A stretch of DNA of 64,000 nt. Origin: Hanleya hanleyi (lineage: Eukaryota; Mollusca; Polyplacophora; Lepidopleurida; Hanleyidae). Below, in pieces: positions 42,078-55,755 of the stretch (position 1 is its first letter; the number at the start of each line of letters is the position of its first letter). Location: the NCBI GenBank assembly GCA_036873755.1, contig JAVTVY010025073.1, forward strand, positions 1 through 64,000. Reading direction: 5' to 3'. A program made the position numbers and the translations under genes. The notes below the pieces were generated by a model that saw only the letters and a list, made by a program, of their open reading frames with translations, ran no database searches and was not told where the DNA came from.

Positions 42078-43830
42078 GTCAATGTGCTGAAAAGATTTTG
42101 GTGTGGCTGGTATAACTATAAAGGCAAGTTTTTTGCGTCTCAAAAAAAAAGTTATCAATTCGCTTGGAGAAATATTTAAAAACTGTTCTATTCTAGGTTG
42201 CCAAGCATGAATATAGGATTGCCGACATGATAATTCCCTTTCGGTGTGAACCAATTTGCCATTTAAATGAAAAATCTCATTTATCTGACTTAAGATCAAA
42301 ACCTCCATAACCATTATCATGATTAAAGTTTTTTCCATTGAACTCTTATGTGCCATCTCCCTAGGGCTTTAGATTTCACCCGCTTATTTTTCGTGGCATT
42401 TGGTCGTCACTAGGTGGTGCTATAGACATGAATGCAGGTAAACATGTGTAACATCATATCTTTCGAACAACGTGTTTGATTTCCATGAAATTTGGGTATA
42501 ATGATCTTGCAAGATAGGCGAAGGATTGACAAGATTTTGGTGGTGTTGGCGAATCATGGAGACGCATTTTTGCAGCTCAAAAATAAGATTTTGTTTTCAC
42601 AAAAATAGAAATTTGCTTCTTAATCAGGGAAAAGTAATTCTATTTTGCTGAACATGAATGTAACATTCCCAGTGTTATAATTCACATCCCTTGTAAGCCA
42701 AATGACCATTTTTTTTAAATATATGAAATTCTCATCACTTGAGTCCAATATCTACATTCCACAGGCCACATTTGAGGATTTTGCGTCATCATGTAGTTCC
42801 GTGATATTGTTCATCATTGGGTGGCACTATATACAGTAAACTTATATAGCACAATTCATTGGCATTTCATCTGTTCATGAAGTTTATTATTGTCAGACAG
42901 AGGATTTCAAAGGACTGAAAGTTTCTGGGTTTTTTTGATTGAAATTGAAACGCCACCTCTCATGCGGATTTTGCAGCCCATCAACATAATGCTTGATTTA
43001 TATCTCATTATACATTCTTTTTTACAATTACTAATTTTATTGACATTATGGTTTAAAAATGGATTGAAAGGACATTGGTGCTGTTAGCGCTGGCATATAC
43101 ATGTGTATATAGGGTATAGTCAGCTAAATATATCTAAATCTAGGCTACATCAACCCCTGCTTTACACACATAACTCAAATGCAGTCAGAGAAGATGGAGA
43201 ATTGCAAGGATTCAAGTGAGCTTGAAGTCAGGCCATTTTGGTCAAATAGATATATTGTAACACTGATATTCTGCTTCACCTTTCAGGCCTCATATTTTAG
43301 GCCTGTATGTTGACCATTCAGGCAATAAAACCTGTAATGGTTGACTTATTGCATAATGCACTTTACATGAGTGGACTAGTAGACTGCTTGTGTCAACAAA
43401 GTAATCACTTCATTTCCAGAATCAGTGCTATTTCTCTCTCCATTACTGATATAATAATTTGATCCTGTTCCCAATTACATTTCTTTAGTCTCCAGTGGCT
43501 GTGAAACCCTGGGCTTCCAGATGTCTGGGGATGCATTCTGGTAAATTTTCAATGAATAAAATCACAAATTATCACTCAGTTACGTAATGCTCATTTTTTT
43601 TTTACGTGGAGGTCCCCAGAATTTAATTGAAAATCGAGATGTGAAATTGCACATACCGTTGCATTTTTACAGCATAGTTACAAATGTTGATAATTATTTT
43701 TTGAACTGAAAAAGTAGAAAGATTTTTGAAGTGGAACTTCTACATACCTGCTATATGGCACATCCCACCAGGTAAATTTTTACATGTATATCTAATTGAA
43801 GTAATCCATTGGAACCACTGATGATTTTCC
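42078..43830. other. Non-coding; repeat unit that was the Maverick target
   Basis: 42078-42660 contains parts of two diverged tandem units with cactaggtgg, tttgatttccatgaaattt and aagattttggtg. The sequence left of the Maverick (23500-23616) is the missing first half of the interrupted unit. No gene seen. Confidence 0.55.
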
Positions 43831-44702
43831 AATAATAGAGAAGAAAAGCCACTCCGAGTAGGGATGACAATTTCATTCTGTAGATTTTTCTATTAGTTAT
43901 AGTATCTTCAGCAGTGAACAAAGTTGCAAACAGCTCCATACGCATAGTATATATACAAGGCATAATGTGATCTTAGCCAATACATATTTATGAATAGGTA
44001 AGCCAGTAAATTAGGTCAGTCCGGTTGGACGGATATTAAAGTGCTGTCATTTTCAGAAATTGTTAAATATTAAGCGATAATCTGACAGCGATCTACAAAT
44101 GGTGTGATTCAGGTGATACAATACACACTCTAATTCATGAAAACAATATATAATCGTCTTATTTGGCAAGAACTAAGTAAACTGTACACACATGAATAAA
44201 GTATGGTGATATAGTGGGTATGTACCTACATTGAATATTTCTACATGTCATGAAGTTTGGATAAGGACTGTCGTTTTAAGATAATATAGGTATAATTTTC
44301 TTGGCAATCCACATCAGAATTGATGGAAACCTACAAATGTTGTAACTCGCATGTTTCATAATCGTATATTCCCATGCGAGTTACAACATTTGTAGAGTGT
44401 GTATTGTATCATCTGAATCCACCATTTGTAGATCACTGTCAGGTTATCGCTTAACATTTAACAATTTCTGAAAATGACGGCATTTTAATATCTGTCCAAC
44501 CTGACTGACATAGTTTACTGGCTTGCCTATTCATAAATGCATAAATGCGTATTGGCTAAGATCACATTATGCCTTGTATATATACTGTGCATATGGAGCT
44601 GTGTGTAACTTTGTTCACTGCTGAAGATGCTATAACTAATAGCGAAATATACAGAATAAAATTGTGATCCCTACTCGAAGTTGCTTTTCTTCTCTATAAT
44701 TG
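43831..44702. mobile_element. 870-bp foldback (MITE-like) element
   Basis: Arms 43831-44140 and 44390-44702 are inverse copies (agagaagaaaagc, gcagtgaacaaagttgca, aatctgacagcgatctacaa). The loop contains a perfect 23-bp hairpin at 44333-44397 (stem ctacaaatgttgtaactcgc and on to catg). No ORF. Confidence 0.75.
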
Positions 44703-47204
44703 AAGTAAAATAGTGTGTTCTGGTAAATTTTGACAGAATATTTAGACTTTGAAGATGATATGTAATGATGCCCCAAAATGAACTGAATTTTCCGTGTCAC
44801 CTGTCTGTCTGTTTGTCTGTCCATCTTTCTTGTCATACCACATATGCAGCTGGTGATGGATCAGAAGCTGGTGAAGGATCAAAATTGACTGACCTTCACC
44901 TGTTTTATCGAGGTCAAATTTAGCATTAGCAATATTTTTTAAAGGAGTGAAGATAGGCTCTCCAAATTCATAATACTTGTGCAATTGGTGACTGACTAGA
45001 AGCCTATCCCAGTTGACTGAACCTATTTTCTCAAGGTTATATACTGTATATTATGATATAACATGAAATATAGCTAGGCATTCTAAATTGATACCACATA
45101 TGCAATTGATCAGATGATGGACCTGAAGTCTATGAATATAACTCAAGGTCAAAAACTGTATGTTAAGTCACATGTTAACTGCCAACATACACTTCAAATC
45201 TAACATTGTCATCATTTTGTTGTGGCTGTGGATTTTCTTCCAGAACAATTTAGCGAATGTTGCACGTGTTCCAACAGCCTCATGCTTCAACAGTAACTTA
45301 AACCATGCTGTATCGGTTGAGCTGTTGAAACACCCTCCATTTCCAGGCTCTGACATACTGCATCAGTGTCGAAATATGGGTACCATGACAGAGTGATGAA
45401 TCACAGCCAGTGAAGGTTCCCGATTTACATTGAATGTCGTTATTGCCTAAGTAGTATTAGCAGCATTTTACAACAACAATTCGCTGACTTACAGTGACAA
45501 ATTATAGTGAAAGGTATTTATTTTTTGTTGTTTGGCATTTTTATTTGCTGGCATTGTTTCAGATAGAATACATCAGCCTAATTCATACAATCAGGAATAA
45601 AAAGGTGGTTAAAATCTGTATGTTCAAACTTTCGTAGGAACTATAAAAGTGGCAATTTGAAATTTTATTTTTATTCGATTTTTTATTGTCGGTGGGCCCA
45701 TGAAACGCAAAATAAAGTTGGTGCTGCCTCACACTGGGTTTCGATCATTGGTGAAGAAATCCCTTCTCAGAGGCACTTCTACCAGGGATGATTCCTGATT
45801 GCTCATCCTCCAGGGGTATGTGCCCCACCCTAAAAACAATTGCCACCCCTAATAGGGGGTGTGCCCAAATTGGGGAGATCTAAAGCCCTGTGAGTACCAA
45901 ATTATGTGTTACAAAATTATCTGGGGAAATGCTCTTCGCCCGTGTTTCACACGAGCTTTCATTGTCTGTGCATTTTGGAGGGAAATGACCTAGGTCTCTT
46001 TGGAATCACATGAATGCCACACCTGTAGAGTTTCAAGATGAATCGAGTTTAAATCAGTTTCGAGGTTCTGTGACCTTGACCTTTGACTTATTGACCTTGA
46101 TATTAATAGAATGATGGCTATTTGCCCAATATATCTTCTGTTTAACTTTGAAGTGAATTGACTTAAATGTTTCTAAATTATTAGAGAATTTGTGACACAC
46201 ACACGCATAGAGAGGCAGCGATTATATATTCACCGATTAGGATGGTCATAGCAATACGCTTCTTTTGAACAAATCTGTGAAGTTTTGAGAAGTTTGGTGA
46301 ATAATACCTCAAAATAAAGAAGAATCAAGCTATTATCAGTTTTAAAGGGCTATGACCCTGGCCGTTGACCTAAAAAATAAATAGGTCTCCTCAAAATTAC
46401 ATGGATTAAACGCAACATTACAAGGGTAGTGAAAAATGATGCCAGTGTACTCACAAGAAGTCATATGATCCCACAGACAAATATACTAACTGCATGTTTC
46501 TGAAAACATCGCAAGAAGCAAAAGTGATCCCTGTGACGATTTGTATCCCATGCAGCCACGCCTTTATTGTAGATCTTCATGTGAACATCTACACACCTAC
46601 AAACACACCTGTAAAGGTTTGAGTTGTTGCTGAATCAAACTCAAGATACCCACTGGATAAATTTAGAATCAGTTTCGGGGGTGCGGTGACCTTGACCTCT
46701 GACCTATCATTAAGGTGGAGAAAGGACCAGAACGGCTGACTAACCAAATTTTCTCATGCCTCTTGACGATTTCTTCCCACTTGTTAATCTAGACAGGAGG
46801 AAGACATTGAAAGAAGAATTATGAAAATACAGATGGATTTCTCAGGTGAATTTGACTTTATACTGGACTATATCACTCCAGTTGTATTGCTTACTTATTG
46901 TACATCAATTTGACAATTTGAGTTTGGGGTTATTATACTTAACCGTGGCTAAGCCCAATTGACAGTTCATTTGATTAAGTAATGCACGAAATAGTTGTAA
47001 ACATGAAATTATTTATTTTCATAGTTCTTCTTTCAGTATTTTAATCGTGCTTATAGATCGACAAGTGTGTGAATTTTTATGATCATACTCCAAGCCATTG
47101 GGAAGAAATCGTCAAAGGACTGACAAGGGTTGAGAAAATTCGATTAGTCATGCGTTTCTGACCCTATCCTCCCTGAAGCAAACATCCAGCACAGCCAGAC
47201 AACA
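44703..47204. other. Non-coding, with decayed dispersed repeats
   Basis: Repeated gtgaccttgacctttgac phrases near 46070, 46365 and 46690. 46430-46600 matches 58635-58790 (tcatatgatcccacagacaa, gtgatccctgtgacgatttg). The ORF near 45160-45396 has a splice-acceptor-like start but nothing recognisable. Confidence 0.5.
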
Positions 47205-47460
47205 GGTGATAATTATCACCCCGAAAAGCCATCATCCTTTTATATATTCACCTTTAAAAATTATGTCCATCACCTCTGAAGAGTGATGAGCAATGATTGT
47301 AAATTTAGGTAATCACCTTTTTAAGGGTGATGAGGCAGTATCATCACCCTTATAAGGTGATGGCCGTCACCATTACAAAGTGATGGCGCTAACTCATCAC
47401 CTTTCAAAGGTGATGGCCAGGTCTGGTCACCATAAAGGGTGATAGGCCATCACCTTTTTT
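47205..47460. repeat. Self-complementary TCACC/GGTGA tandem array
   Basis: About nine units of the form atcacctttnnaaggtgatgg, each a short inverted repeat, with differing centres. Confidence 0.8.
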
Positions 47461-49477
47461 TCTGGCTTTGAGGACTGCTGTGAGGGGTTTCCTATCGGAA
47501 ATGGGGCATCTCATCTAACAAACTGTTGGAAGATGTCGTCCACAAAGAATATCCGCGTCAATAATCAAAGCACATATTTATGTACGACAGCTGAATACAA
47601 GCTCCTGATCTAACAATCAGTAGCCAGCCATCATCCATATATAATTACCTCGAACATAATCGACAGACATCAACATCCAAGTAGGCAAAAAACAAATCCG
47701 CTGGTCAAGTTGACATAGTATAGTGCGAGTGATAATATATTCATTGTGATATAATATTTCCGCCATTTATTCAGGTCAAGATCATCTCATCATCACGTTC
47801 TGGTGATGGCCTAATAATCTGGTCGAATAGTCCCAATGAAGCTTTCTTCTGTATTCGGAGAATCAGCTGCATTAGTTTTTTTTCTAGAGAAAAGCGAGAC
47901 AACTGTTTTCAAAATCGTCAGATCCTTTAAGGGAGTAGAGGACGTTCATTTCTAGAGGTTGAATTTTTTTTTAAATTTCAGGATTTTTTCATCAGGTTAG
48001 GAGAAGATGATCCATGGAAAAAAATAGGGGGTCACCATACTCGTTAAAAAAATATGGTAGCCAAAAGCATGTATACCACTTAAAAGCCATAACACTGAAT
48101 ACATAGGGAAATTTTGATTTTTTCTTCTTTGATGCTCAATAAATCAAACTTCCCAAGGTCAAATTTTTCCCGTTTTGCTATATGATACTAAACACATATA
48201 GTGCTTGTTAAATATGTAATAAAAACAGGGGGACACCATACTTTCTTGGAAAATATTAGCGGTATAACAGATAAACTGAGCCTTTTCAGTCCTATTTCCA
48301 GGAGGGGGTGGGGGTGGGGAATCGGGGTGGGTGTGGAGAATATTATTGAAGTTCCAATTATTAGCCATTCAGAAGTTTTCTTTTTGTTGAAAGTGAATAG
48401 GAGTGAATTTGGGGGTATTCCGGAGGAATAATTTTTAACCTATGGAGCACTTTGCACCCTCCAACCGTTGAATTTAAAATGCCAATTTTTTGGTCCGTCC
48501 CATCACACTATCGACCCACCAGTAGAACGCATAAATGGTTGTGTTGTGTCTTTTGTTGATTTTTATTCCATTTTGAGATGTCTGCGTACTTTTGTTAGGA
48601 AATTCAGCTTGTTTTGAAAAATCCGACAAATCACCATGTTGTAGCCCCATAAGAGCAGCGAAATGAACGTCCTCTACTCCCTTAAACTGACTACAGTAGA
48701 CAATCATGTTTAACAGCTAGAATTTCAACGTGGAACAATTTAGTGTCGAGCGAGCAGTAAACGACCGTTTCTATTGATGACGCTAGCGAGGTTCAAGGAT
48801 TTCTCATGACCGAGTTGATTTCCAAGTCATCTGGTTAGCCCGATTGGATCTTCATTCTGGTCTCTGTTAGTCACCAACTCCATAAAGATATAAGATATAA
48901 TTATGATGAATGGAGGACTCCACAGAGGGAGAACCACCAGTAGTGCTAGCAAGACTATATTCTATATTCACAGGTATAAGTGAAGCATGCCAGACTGAAT
49001 CGAGCAAAGATGCTAAAGCAACACCACCAGATAATACAACTGAGTCACTAGATTTATCCTGGCAGGCAATCAGGGTCCAACGGAATCTGTACTCATCAGG
49101 AAGATCGTATACACCAAAGGTTTACAAATTTAATCTATTTATATAACATTCATTCCAAAATGTTCAATGTTTTTCGGAGGTTATTGTTTCTTCCCGAAAC
49201 TTATACCGCGTGGAGGTAAAATACAGGCGAAATTATTTCAGAAGTTATAGCACGAGGGACAATACTAAACTTGTGGTATGTAACATTGAATGTATAGCAT
49301 TTGAAATATATATACATCACCAAGGGACCCCTGATTAGTTATTGGTATTAAGAGATAAAGCTACATGTACCTCGGTCGGGTGCTTATAGAACCCGAAGTT
49401 ATACCGTACTAATTATCTTCCAGCAGCCGACTTTGTTTATGTGTATCGATCAACATTCTAATGTCTCCAGCTTGCAG
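47461..49477. other. Non-coding (probable intron or upstream region of the receptor gene)
   Basis: 47540-47650 is a degenerate piece of the RT-associated repeat (aatatccgcgtcaataatc). 48910-49120 is open and starts after a cacag, but its phase does not fit the next exon and it has no recognisable domain. Confidence 0.4.
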
Positions 49478-49560
49478 GTAATATGACAGTTTCGCGTAAC
49501 TATGCGAAAGACTATCCGACTGATTTGAGTGGCCAGCACCTCAAGGTAGTTACAATATTG
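49478..49560 (+). CDS. Ionotropic glutamate receptor exon (start of ligand-binding domain, S1)
   Basis: An 83-base exon between ttgcag and gtaagtagg. After the first two bases it reads NMTVSRNYAKDYPTD and LSGQHLKVVTIL, the run into the first ligand-binding segment of iGluRs (usually ...L-x-VTTIL-EEPYVM). It ends in phase 0 and the next exon opens with WPPYTMF, which completes the PPYTM motif. An alternative acceptor 7 bases upstream (after ctccag) keeps the same frame. The protein would be a plasma-membrane glutamate-gated channel. The 10.6 kb intron that follows is filled with repeats. Confidence 0.7.
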
Positions 49561-50104
49561 GTAAGTAGGCACACAGTGCTACCCACATTTTTACTGGGTG
49601 ATAAGTCATGAACAGGATGAGAGAAATTGATGTTCCAATTTAACCACGAGCCCTGTTATATCATGTAATCGTTACATTAACCATTGTGTCGTTTATATAG
49701 TTTCCTGTCGTGTCTGCTATTCATGCTAGATAATTACTGTATGCGAAAGAAACGGATTTTTGTCGATATTGACGAAACAATTCTCTGTTGACATTGAAGC
49801 AATGTATTCGGGCATGGAATCTAGAATAATGAACATTAACAGATACAAGCTAAGTAGCTAGCTGGTCTGGAATCTAGCTTCTCACACACATGGGATTTAA
49901 TCACCATATATATTTTGTGTGATGTTAAATTGTTGCTAAGCGTGTGGTATTGTTGATGTGAAAGAGATATAGTAATTTTGAAGGACAATGTTGCAAAACT
50001 GTCTAAGGAAGAAAAGGGGCAGGACGATGCAGAATTACCATCCGGTGGCATCATTGTGCCAAAAAACGAGTCTTTATTCTAAGATCTCAGACAGCTTACA
50101 TCCC
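49561..50104 (+). other. Start of the 10.6 kb receptor intron
   Basis: Non-coding; nothing else recognised before the tandem array. Confidence 0.4.
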
Positions 50105-50870
50105 CCAAGTTAGAAATCGATCGGTTGAATTGTTCTTGAGATATCGCATTCACAACATGGTTGAGATGGCGGCCATCTTGGATAACATTCCTTGGTGAAA
50201 AACAATCACAGTTATCTTCTCACCAATGTGAAGCCAACTGCTAAGTTTGCAGTTGGTCGTTTCAATTGTTCTCAAGATAGCGCGTTTACAACATGCATAG
50301 GCGCTATATGGGTGTGTGACATTCAAGACAGCCGGCGGTGGCCATCTTGGATGACGCAGTAGTTTTGTGAATCCCAGCCATATTCTCACTCACTTGTGAA
50401 GCCACCCACCAAGTTTGAAGTTGATCGGCTGATTTGTTCTCGAGATATCATGTTCACAACATGGATATATGTAATATGGGCGTGTGACATCCAAGATGGC
50501 TGACGGTGACCATCTTGGATGCGAAGTTTGGCGAAAAAACATTCCCAGCCATCATCTCAACGATATCCATCCCTCAAGTTTGAAATTGATCAGTTGATTT
50601 GTTCTCGAGATATCACGTACACAACAAACATAGGTGCTATATGAGTGTGTGACATTGAATATGGCTGGCGGCGGCCATTTTGGATGACGCAGTTTGGTAA
50701 AAAACAATCCCAGCCGTCGTTCTTCCTGATGTGAAGCCAAACTCTAGTTTGAAGTCGATCGGTTGAATTGTTATCGACATATCGCCTTCACAACATGGTT
50801 GGGACGGACGAACGGAAGGACGGGCGGGTAGCATTTCCATGTCCCCCTCCCCCTCATGTGGAGGGGGACA
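50105..50870. repeat. Tandem repeat of ~165-bp units in the receptor intron
   Basis: Four to five diverged units with ttgttctcgagatatc, ttcacaacatg, gcggccatcttgga and gtgaagcca. Confidence 0.8.
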
Positions 50871-53166
50871 AAAATATTTTCTGAAAGCTAATGATACGTG
50901 TTGAAACAGGAACAGTTATGGATTCTTAAAGTTTTGCACCCAATCAACTTCGTAATGCTGGAGCCTAATTCATGATATTCTTTATTTATAACAGATAAAC
51001 ATAGCATATTGATAAACATAGCATATACAGAGAAACGGAGATAAACGGTAAACCAGCGTCGTTAGCCAAGTCATCTACATACCAAAAGCTCTACACTTCA
51101 GCTTGTTCGATTTAGCTATAGGAGACAGGTTTCTGAACTGCGCCACCTGGTGAGACTATGTAGTTTGAGGGATTTGTTTTCCCTGGAGTTGTTCATCTTT
51201 ATTTTCAAGTCAACCAATCAGCGCGACTTTCAAATGCAAAATGCCACATCTTAACAGAAAACTGGTACCGAATCCTCAGGCCTTAATCCTTGAGTGGTGA
51301 AACTGATGCCTACCCGCATTCGTATCGATCTGCGTGGATTTACTTTGCACTCTGAGAATTTTTCCCACGTTGGGGACAATGTGTATGTAATTACCACGAA
51401 GGCGGCGGAAGCACCCAAACCATCCGGACCTCTCTTACCCGAAGTCAGCTCACTGGTTTTTGGTGACGGTTCTTCTGGCAAGTCTAAAATTGCTAGTATT
51501 TGTTTCTGTATTAAATAAACGTAATAGGTCTACGATCTGTCCCTTTTTCGCACATTCATTCATCTTCCCCATTCTGCTCCTCTGCTTGTTGGTCGTAATC
51601 CTGTAACGTGAAGCATGGCAAGTTTATCCCAAAATTGTACTCGGTTGGAATGAATCTTTAAAAAATGATCTAAGTTTTTTGAAGCGAACAGTTCAACGAT
51701 TTTCTCTAAACAGTTTCTTAAAATGCGTGAAATGAATCTTCAAAAATCAAGGTATAGGATTTTCCGTGACATTTTCATGGTTGTACGAGCTCACAAGTAG
51801 TATTTACATGTACAATCTCGTGTATCGGGAAGTGTGAATTTATTGACCAACTCTTACTCTTGAAGTTTTATTTAATAAATTTCCATATATTAGTCCATTG
51901 ATGAAGTGACACACGCATCTCGATATGTGAATTGAAATTGATCTGATGTCGGTATTTAGCAATAATATCTGTACCGAGGTAAGATCACGGAAAAGCTCAC
52001 ATTCTAGGGCAACTTTCAAACAGGAGCCATATGTCGTGAATCATCTGACATAGTGGGAATCAACTCTGTTCGGAGGTTGATTCAAGGGTTGTGACAATTG
52101 GGCTCTTGGCTTATTTTGATTAGCAATTTTTCAGTGTATTGTTAGGGCTTTACTAAACATGACACCTTCAACAAAAACGAATTCAGTGCAATATCACCAT
52201 ATCTGTTGGTATTTTTTTCTGCATGAACAACAGTGTTTTACTCAGGATTGAAAAAGTAATTCTTTGCTTTATATAATCTTAACAGAAATACTAAATATAT
52301 TTAGAGTGCTCTCATTGATTGCAAGAAGCGGCAACTGCATCCCATTCATCGATGTGATTTGTCGTTCCAACTTCACTTGTGAACGATGCAAAGGCGACGT
52401 ACCAGAGTTTCGTGATGTAGTTCACTTGGCTGGAGAAGAGGACGGTGAACATACCGGCATATAATTTAACTGAATTGAAAGCACATGTTCCAAAACTGTG
52501 ACGGTTTATAGACCGGCGGCATAGCTCTATATCGCGGCCGAATTGTTCATGTTTTGGAGCAACATGAATGGATTGGGATTACATACATACAAATCCTTAT
52601 ATTCGATCCGGTCCCTAGTTGTGGAGTATAGTTTCAATCAAGAAACTTTGCTTAATGTGTTAATATCATAATATATCCTCTCTACTAATCATGTGACGTC
52701 AAGTAGGGGTCATCACCAAATCACGCAAATATACTGGATGGAGTTACTCAAAAGGACATCTACTTCTGGATTTGAAAGTAAAAGGTATAATTTCGGTATA
52801 CAGTAGAAGATATTTTATTGTGAAGAAAAACGTTCATGTTCATTTAATTACTCATTTGGCATCACCTATTTAGGAACTGTTTCAAAATGACGATATATGG
52901 CATCATGGCTATTTTTGGTCAGCAGATTTGGATTCTTTATTTTGTGTTCAGGTTTGAAATCCTTGTTGATATTAAGAAACTTCCTGATTGTTTTTGGGAT
53001 AAATTAATATAATAATGTAATAATCATAATACTGAACCTACCCCGCAATTTCTCTTTTGCCTGTTCGAAATATGGGTAGTTGCCGGAGGGGTTCTATTCG
53101 AACCTCTCCCCTTCCCTTTATTATTTTTATTATCCTCAGAGCGAGAAGGCTAAATCGTTGCACACT
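50871..53166. other. Non-coding intron sequence with two unidentified ORFs
   Basis: The ORF at 51294-51518 (74 codons, followed at once by AATAAA) and the one at 52264-52464 (with CERC) have no recognisable domain; either could be a decayed retrocopy. Otherwise nothing seen. Confidence 0.3.
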
Positions 53167-55755
53167 ATATAGACCGTTTTCATAACTTCTGTTGTTTTTC
53201 GCGGGAACTTGCTATAGTGACGGCAAGTGGGGTAAGCTCCAGCTACTGACACATATTAACTTAATGCAAACTGCATACATATCAGAATATAATCGAGCAA
53301 AACTCTGCCAATATCTATCCGATTTTCATTCTGTTTAGTGACTATTAAACCTTAAGGATACTGAGCCCTCCTGTAGACACTTTTACACACCCTCTAGAAT
53401 TTGTCTTTATACGGGTAAAAGTATGCCTTATAGCTATGGTACTGTACATATTTGTTGTAAGCGCATTTCGTAAGGATTCCAAATATATAAATGTGTTCAC
53501 TGTAAATCTATAAGATGTTAAGTGTTCGAATTAAAAAATAATTAAAAACAGGAGCCTTCTTTTTTAAATGGCTATTTTCAAAAATGTATTCAACTTATCA
53601 TAACTTACATCATCATTTCCTGTAGAAGACGACCCCAACAAAAAATGGCTGTCTCAGTTTTCTCAAGTTTGGTCTAGTTCTTATTCTACTGACATTTAAT
53701 TCAACTTCAAATTTAAAAAAAATTGTCTGATTTTGTAAAGAAATATTCCATTAAATGCCAATAGAATGAGAACGAGACCAAAATTGATAAAACTGAGACA
53801 CAGATTTCCGGTTTGAAAATAACATTTAAAAAATTCAAATTAAATTTTGAATTAATTTCCTTTTTAAATCCAAATATCTTCACAATCTACAGGTTACAGT
53901 GAAAGAATGTATATATTTGGAATCCTTAAGAAATGTGCTTTCAAGAAATATGTACATTACCATAACTATGAGGCATACTTTTAGCTGTATAAAGACAATT
54001 TCTAGGGGTTTGTAAAAGTGTCTGCAGGAGCACTCAGTACCCTTAAGTGATGCCTGTTTCAGAAAGGTATAGTATAAAAACATTTTTTTTTAAGTCATGA
54101 CGAAATATTCACCTAAAAATATGGTGTCAATTCGCGGGCATTTTTGCGATATACACCACGCTCGTTTTTATCATTTCCGTTGAAAGCACCCCAATAAAAT
54201 AAAAATCCATATATATATTTCTCATCTGGAGTATTATAGGATTATGAAAAATCTCATTTCTGTATCTTTAGTCGTTTTCTTGTGATGTTTAAAAGAAAAC
54301 TTGTAAACGATCTTCGGCGAGCCGAGCGGAACATTGTGCGATAGGCCGACAGATGAAGGACGCTCGTTAAAGCTGCTGACACACGGCACACATGTAAATC
54401 AGAATAAAATCGAGAAAACATCAGCAAATATGGTGAGTATTCATGTTTTTATTGTAATATAGACCATTAATAAACTTTAAAGATGTTATGGCAGGACAAG
54501 AGAAATTTAATGGATATGTTAGAAAAAATCTCGGTATTTTTGCTTTTCAGCTTTTTTCTAAAACAGAGTGAATCGGTAAACTGGCGAGAGTAGTATACTT
54601 TTTTCGGAACCATAGGGATTTACATGTAGAAAAACCTGAAGAGTGAAAGTCCTGAGATTTGAGTATTTCGCATCTTTAAACAATTTTCGGCGCCGTGTGT
54701 CAGCAGCTTTAACGAGTGTGTCGATATCTGTCAGCCTATCGCAGAATGTTCCGCTCGGCTCCCAGAACATTTTCGCCCAAGATCGTTTACACGTTTTCTT
54801 TTCAACATAGTTACATTACCTGAAAACGGCTGAAGATAATCCTATAATACTCTAGATGAGAAATATATTCATGGATTTCTAAATGAAAATGTTTTTCAAA
54901 CTATACATTTCTGAAACGGGCATCTATTTAAGAAATAATGTGTTCACAGGCGTGCTAAATCGTTATATCACGCACGGTTAGTGTGGGAAAGTTTATATTT
55001 TAGGGCAAGGGCGAAGCCCGCGCCCTAAAATTTATAAACTTTCCCACACTAACCTTGCCTAAAATAATGATTTAGCACGCCTATGAAAACATTATTTCTA
55101 TTCTATTGCACTACTCAAACTGATTATCAACAAAGATTACAATGGAACGTTGAAAACATATTTAAACTTTGACAACCTTTCTCCCCTTTTTTGAAAAAAC
55201 TCATCCACTGATGTTGGGACGATGCTCCCGTCTCGGTTGGCATCCTGCCAATGCCAGTTGACGAGTTTATGTGGCCTCTCAAATGGAGATTGATTTTGTC
55301 AGCCGAGTCAGCTGTTGGGAAATTACGTGGATATATGCCTATTTGTGTCACTTTGTTAATCAATTTCCCGATGGAAACAACAGTTAAACTTGAGAAGGAA
55401 AACTTGTTTTATTCGACTGTTACTTGTATGAAAGCAGACGTCCCTTTCCTCATCCGACTTGTGAAATGGAATCTCCTAATGAACACCTGCGCTTGACACA
55501 TGTACATTTCACATAACCGTGGTAAATCTTGTAATTATTGCACTGGCCAGCTTGATGTTATTGACACAAGTGTCATAGAATCAGGTTTAATAATCACTAA
55601 ACCGAATAAAAATCGGATAGATACTGCTCGATTATATTCTGATATGTGTGCAGTCTGCATTAAGTTAACATGTATCAGTAGCTAGAGCCTATCCTACTTG
55701 ACGTCACTAGCCAGATCCCGCGCAAAACAGCAGGTGTTATGAAAACGGTCTATAT
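53167..55755. mobile_element. 2.6 kb TIR element containing nested foldbacks
   Basis: Outer repeats 53167-53350 and about 55585-55755 are inverse copies (atatagaccgttttcataac). Inside lie three more inverted structures: 53350-53520 with 53885-54050; 54195-54400 with 54690-54890; and a near-perfect 170-bp palindrome at 54930-55100 (ttagtgtgggaaagtttata). No transposase recognised. The ORF at 55251-55496 is unidentified. Confidence 0.75.

Noticed and set aside
23607..42079. Clean 6-bp target duplication for the 18 kb element
   Set aside because: Only ATAG is shared next to the ends; a convincing 6-bp repeat is not visible, so none is claimed.
48910..49146. Upstream exon of the glutamate receptor
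   Set aside because: It has an acceptor-like cacag and a GT after it, but the phase does not fit the exon at 49478 and the peptide has no iGluR resemblance.
55251..55496. 81-residue ORF as a host exon
   Set aside because: Lies inside a nested foldback element; no splice context or domain supports it.
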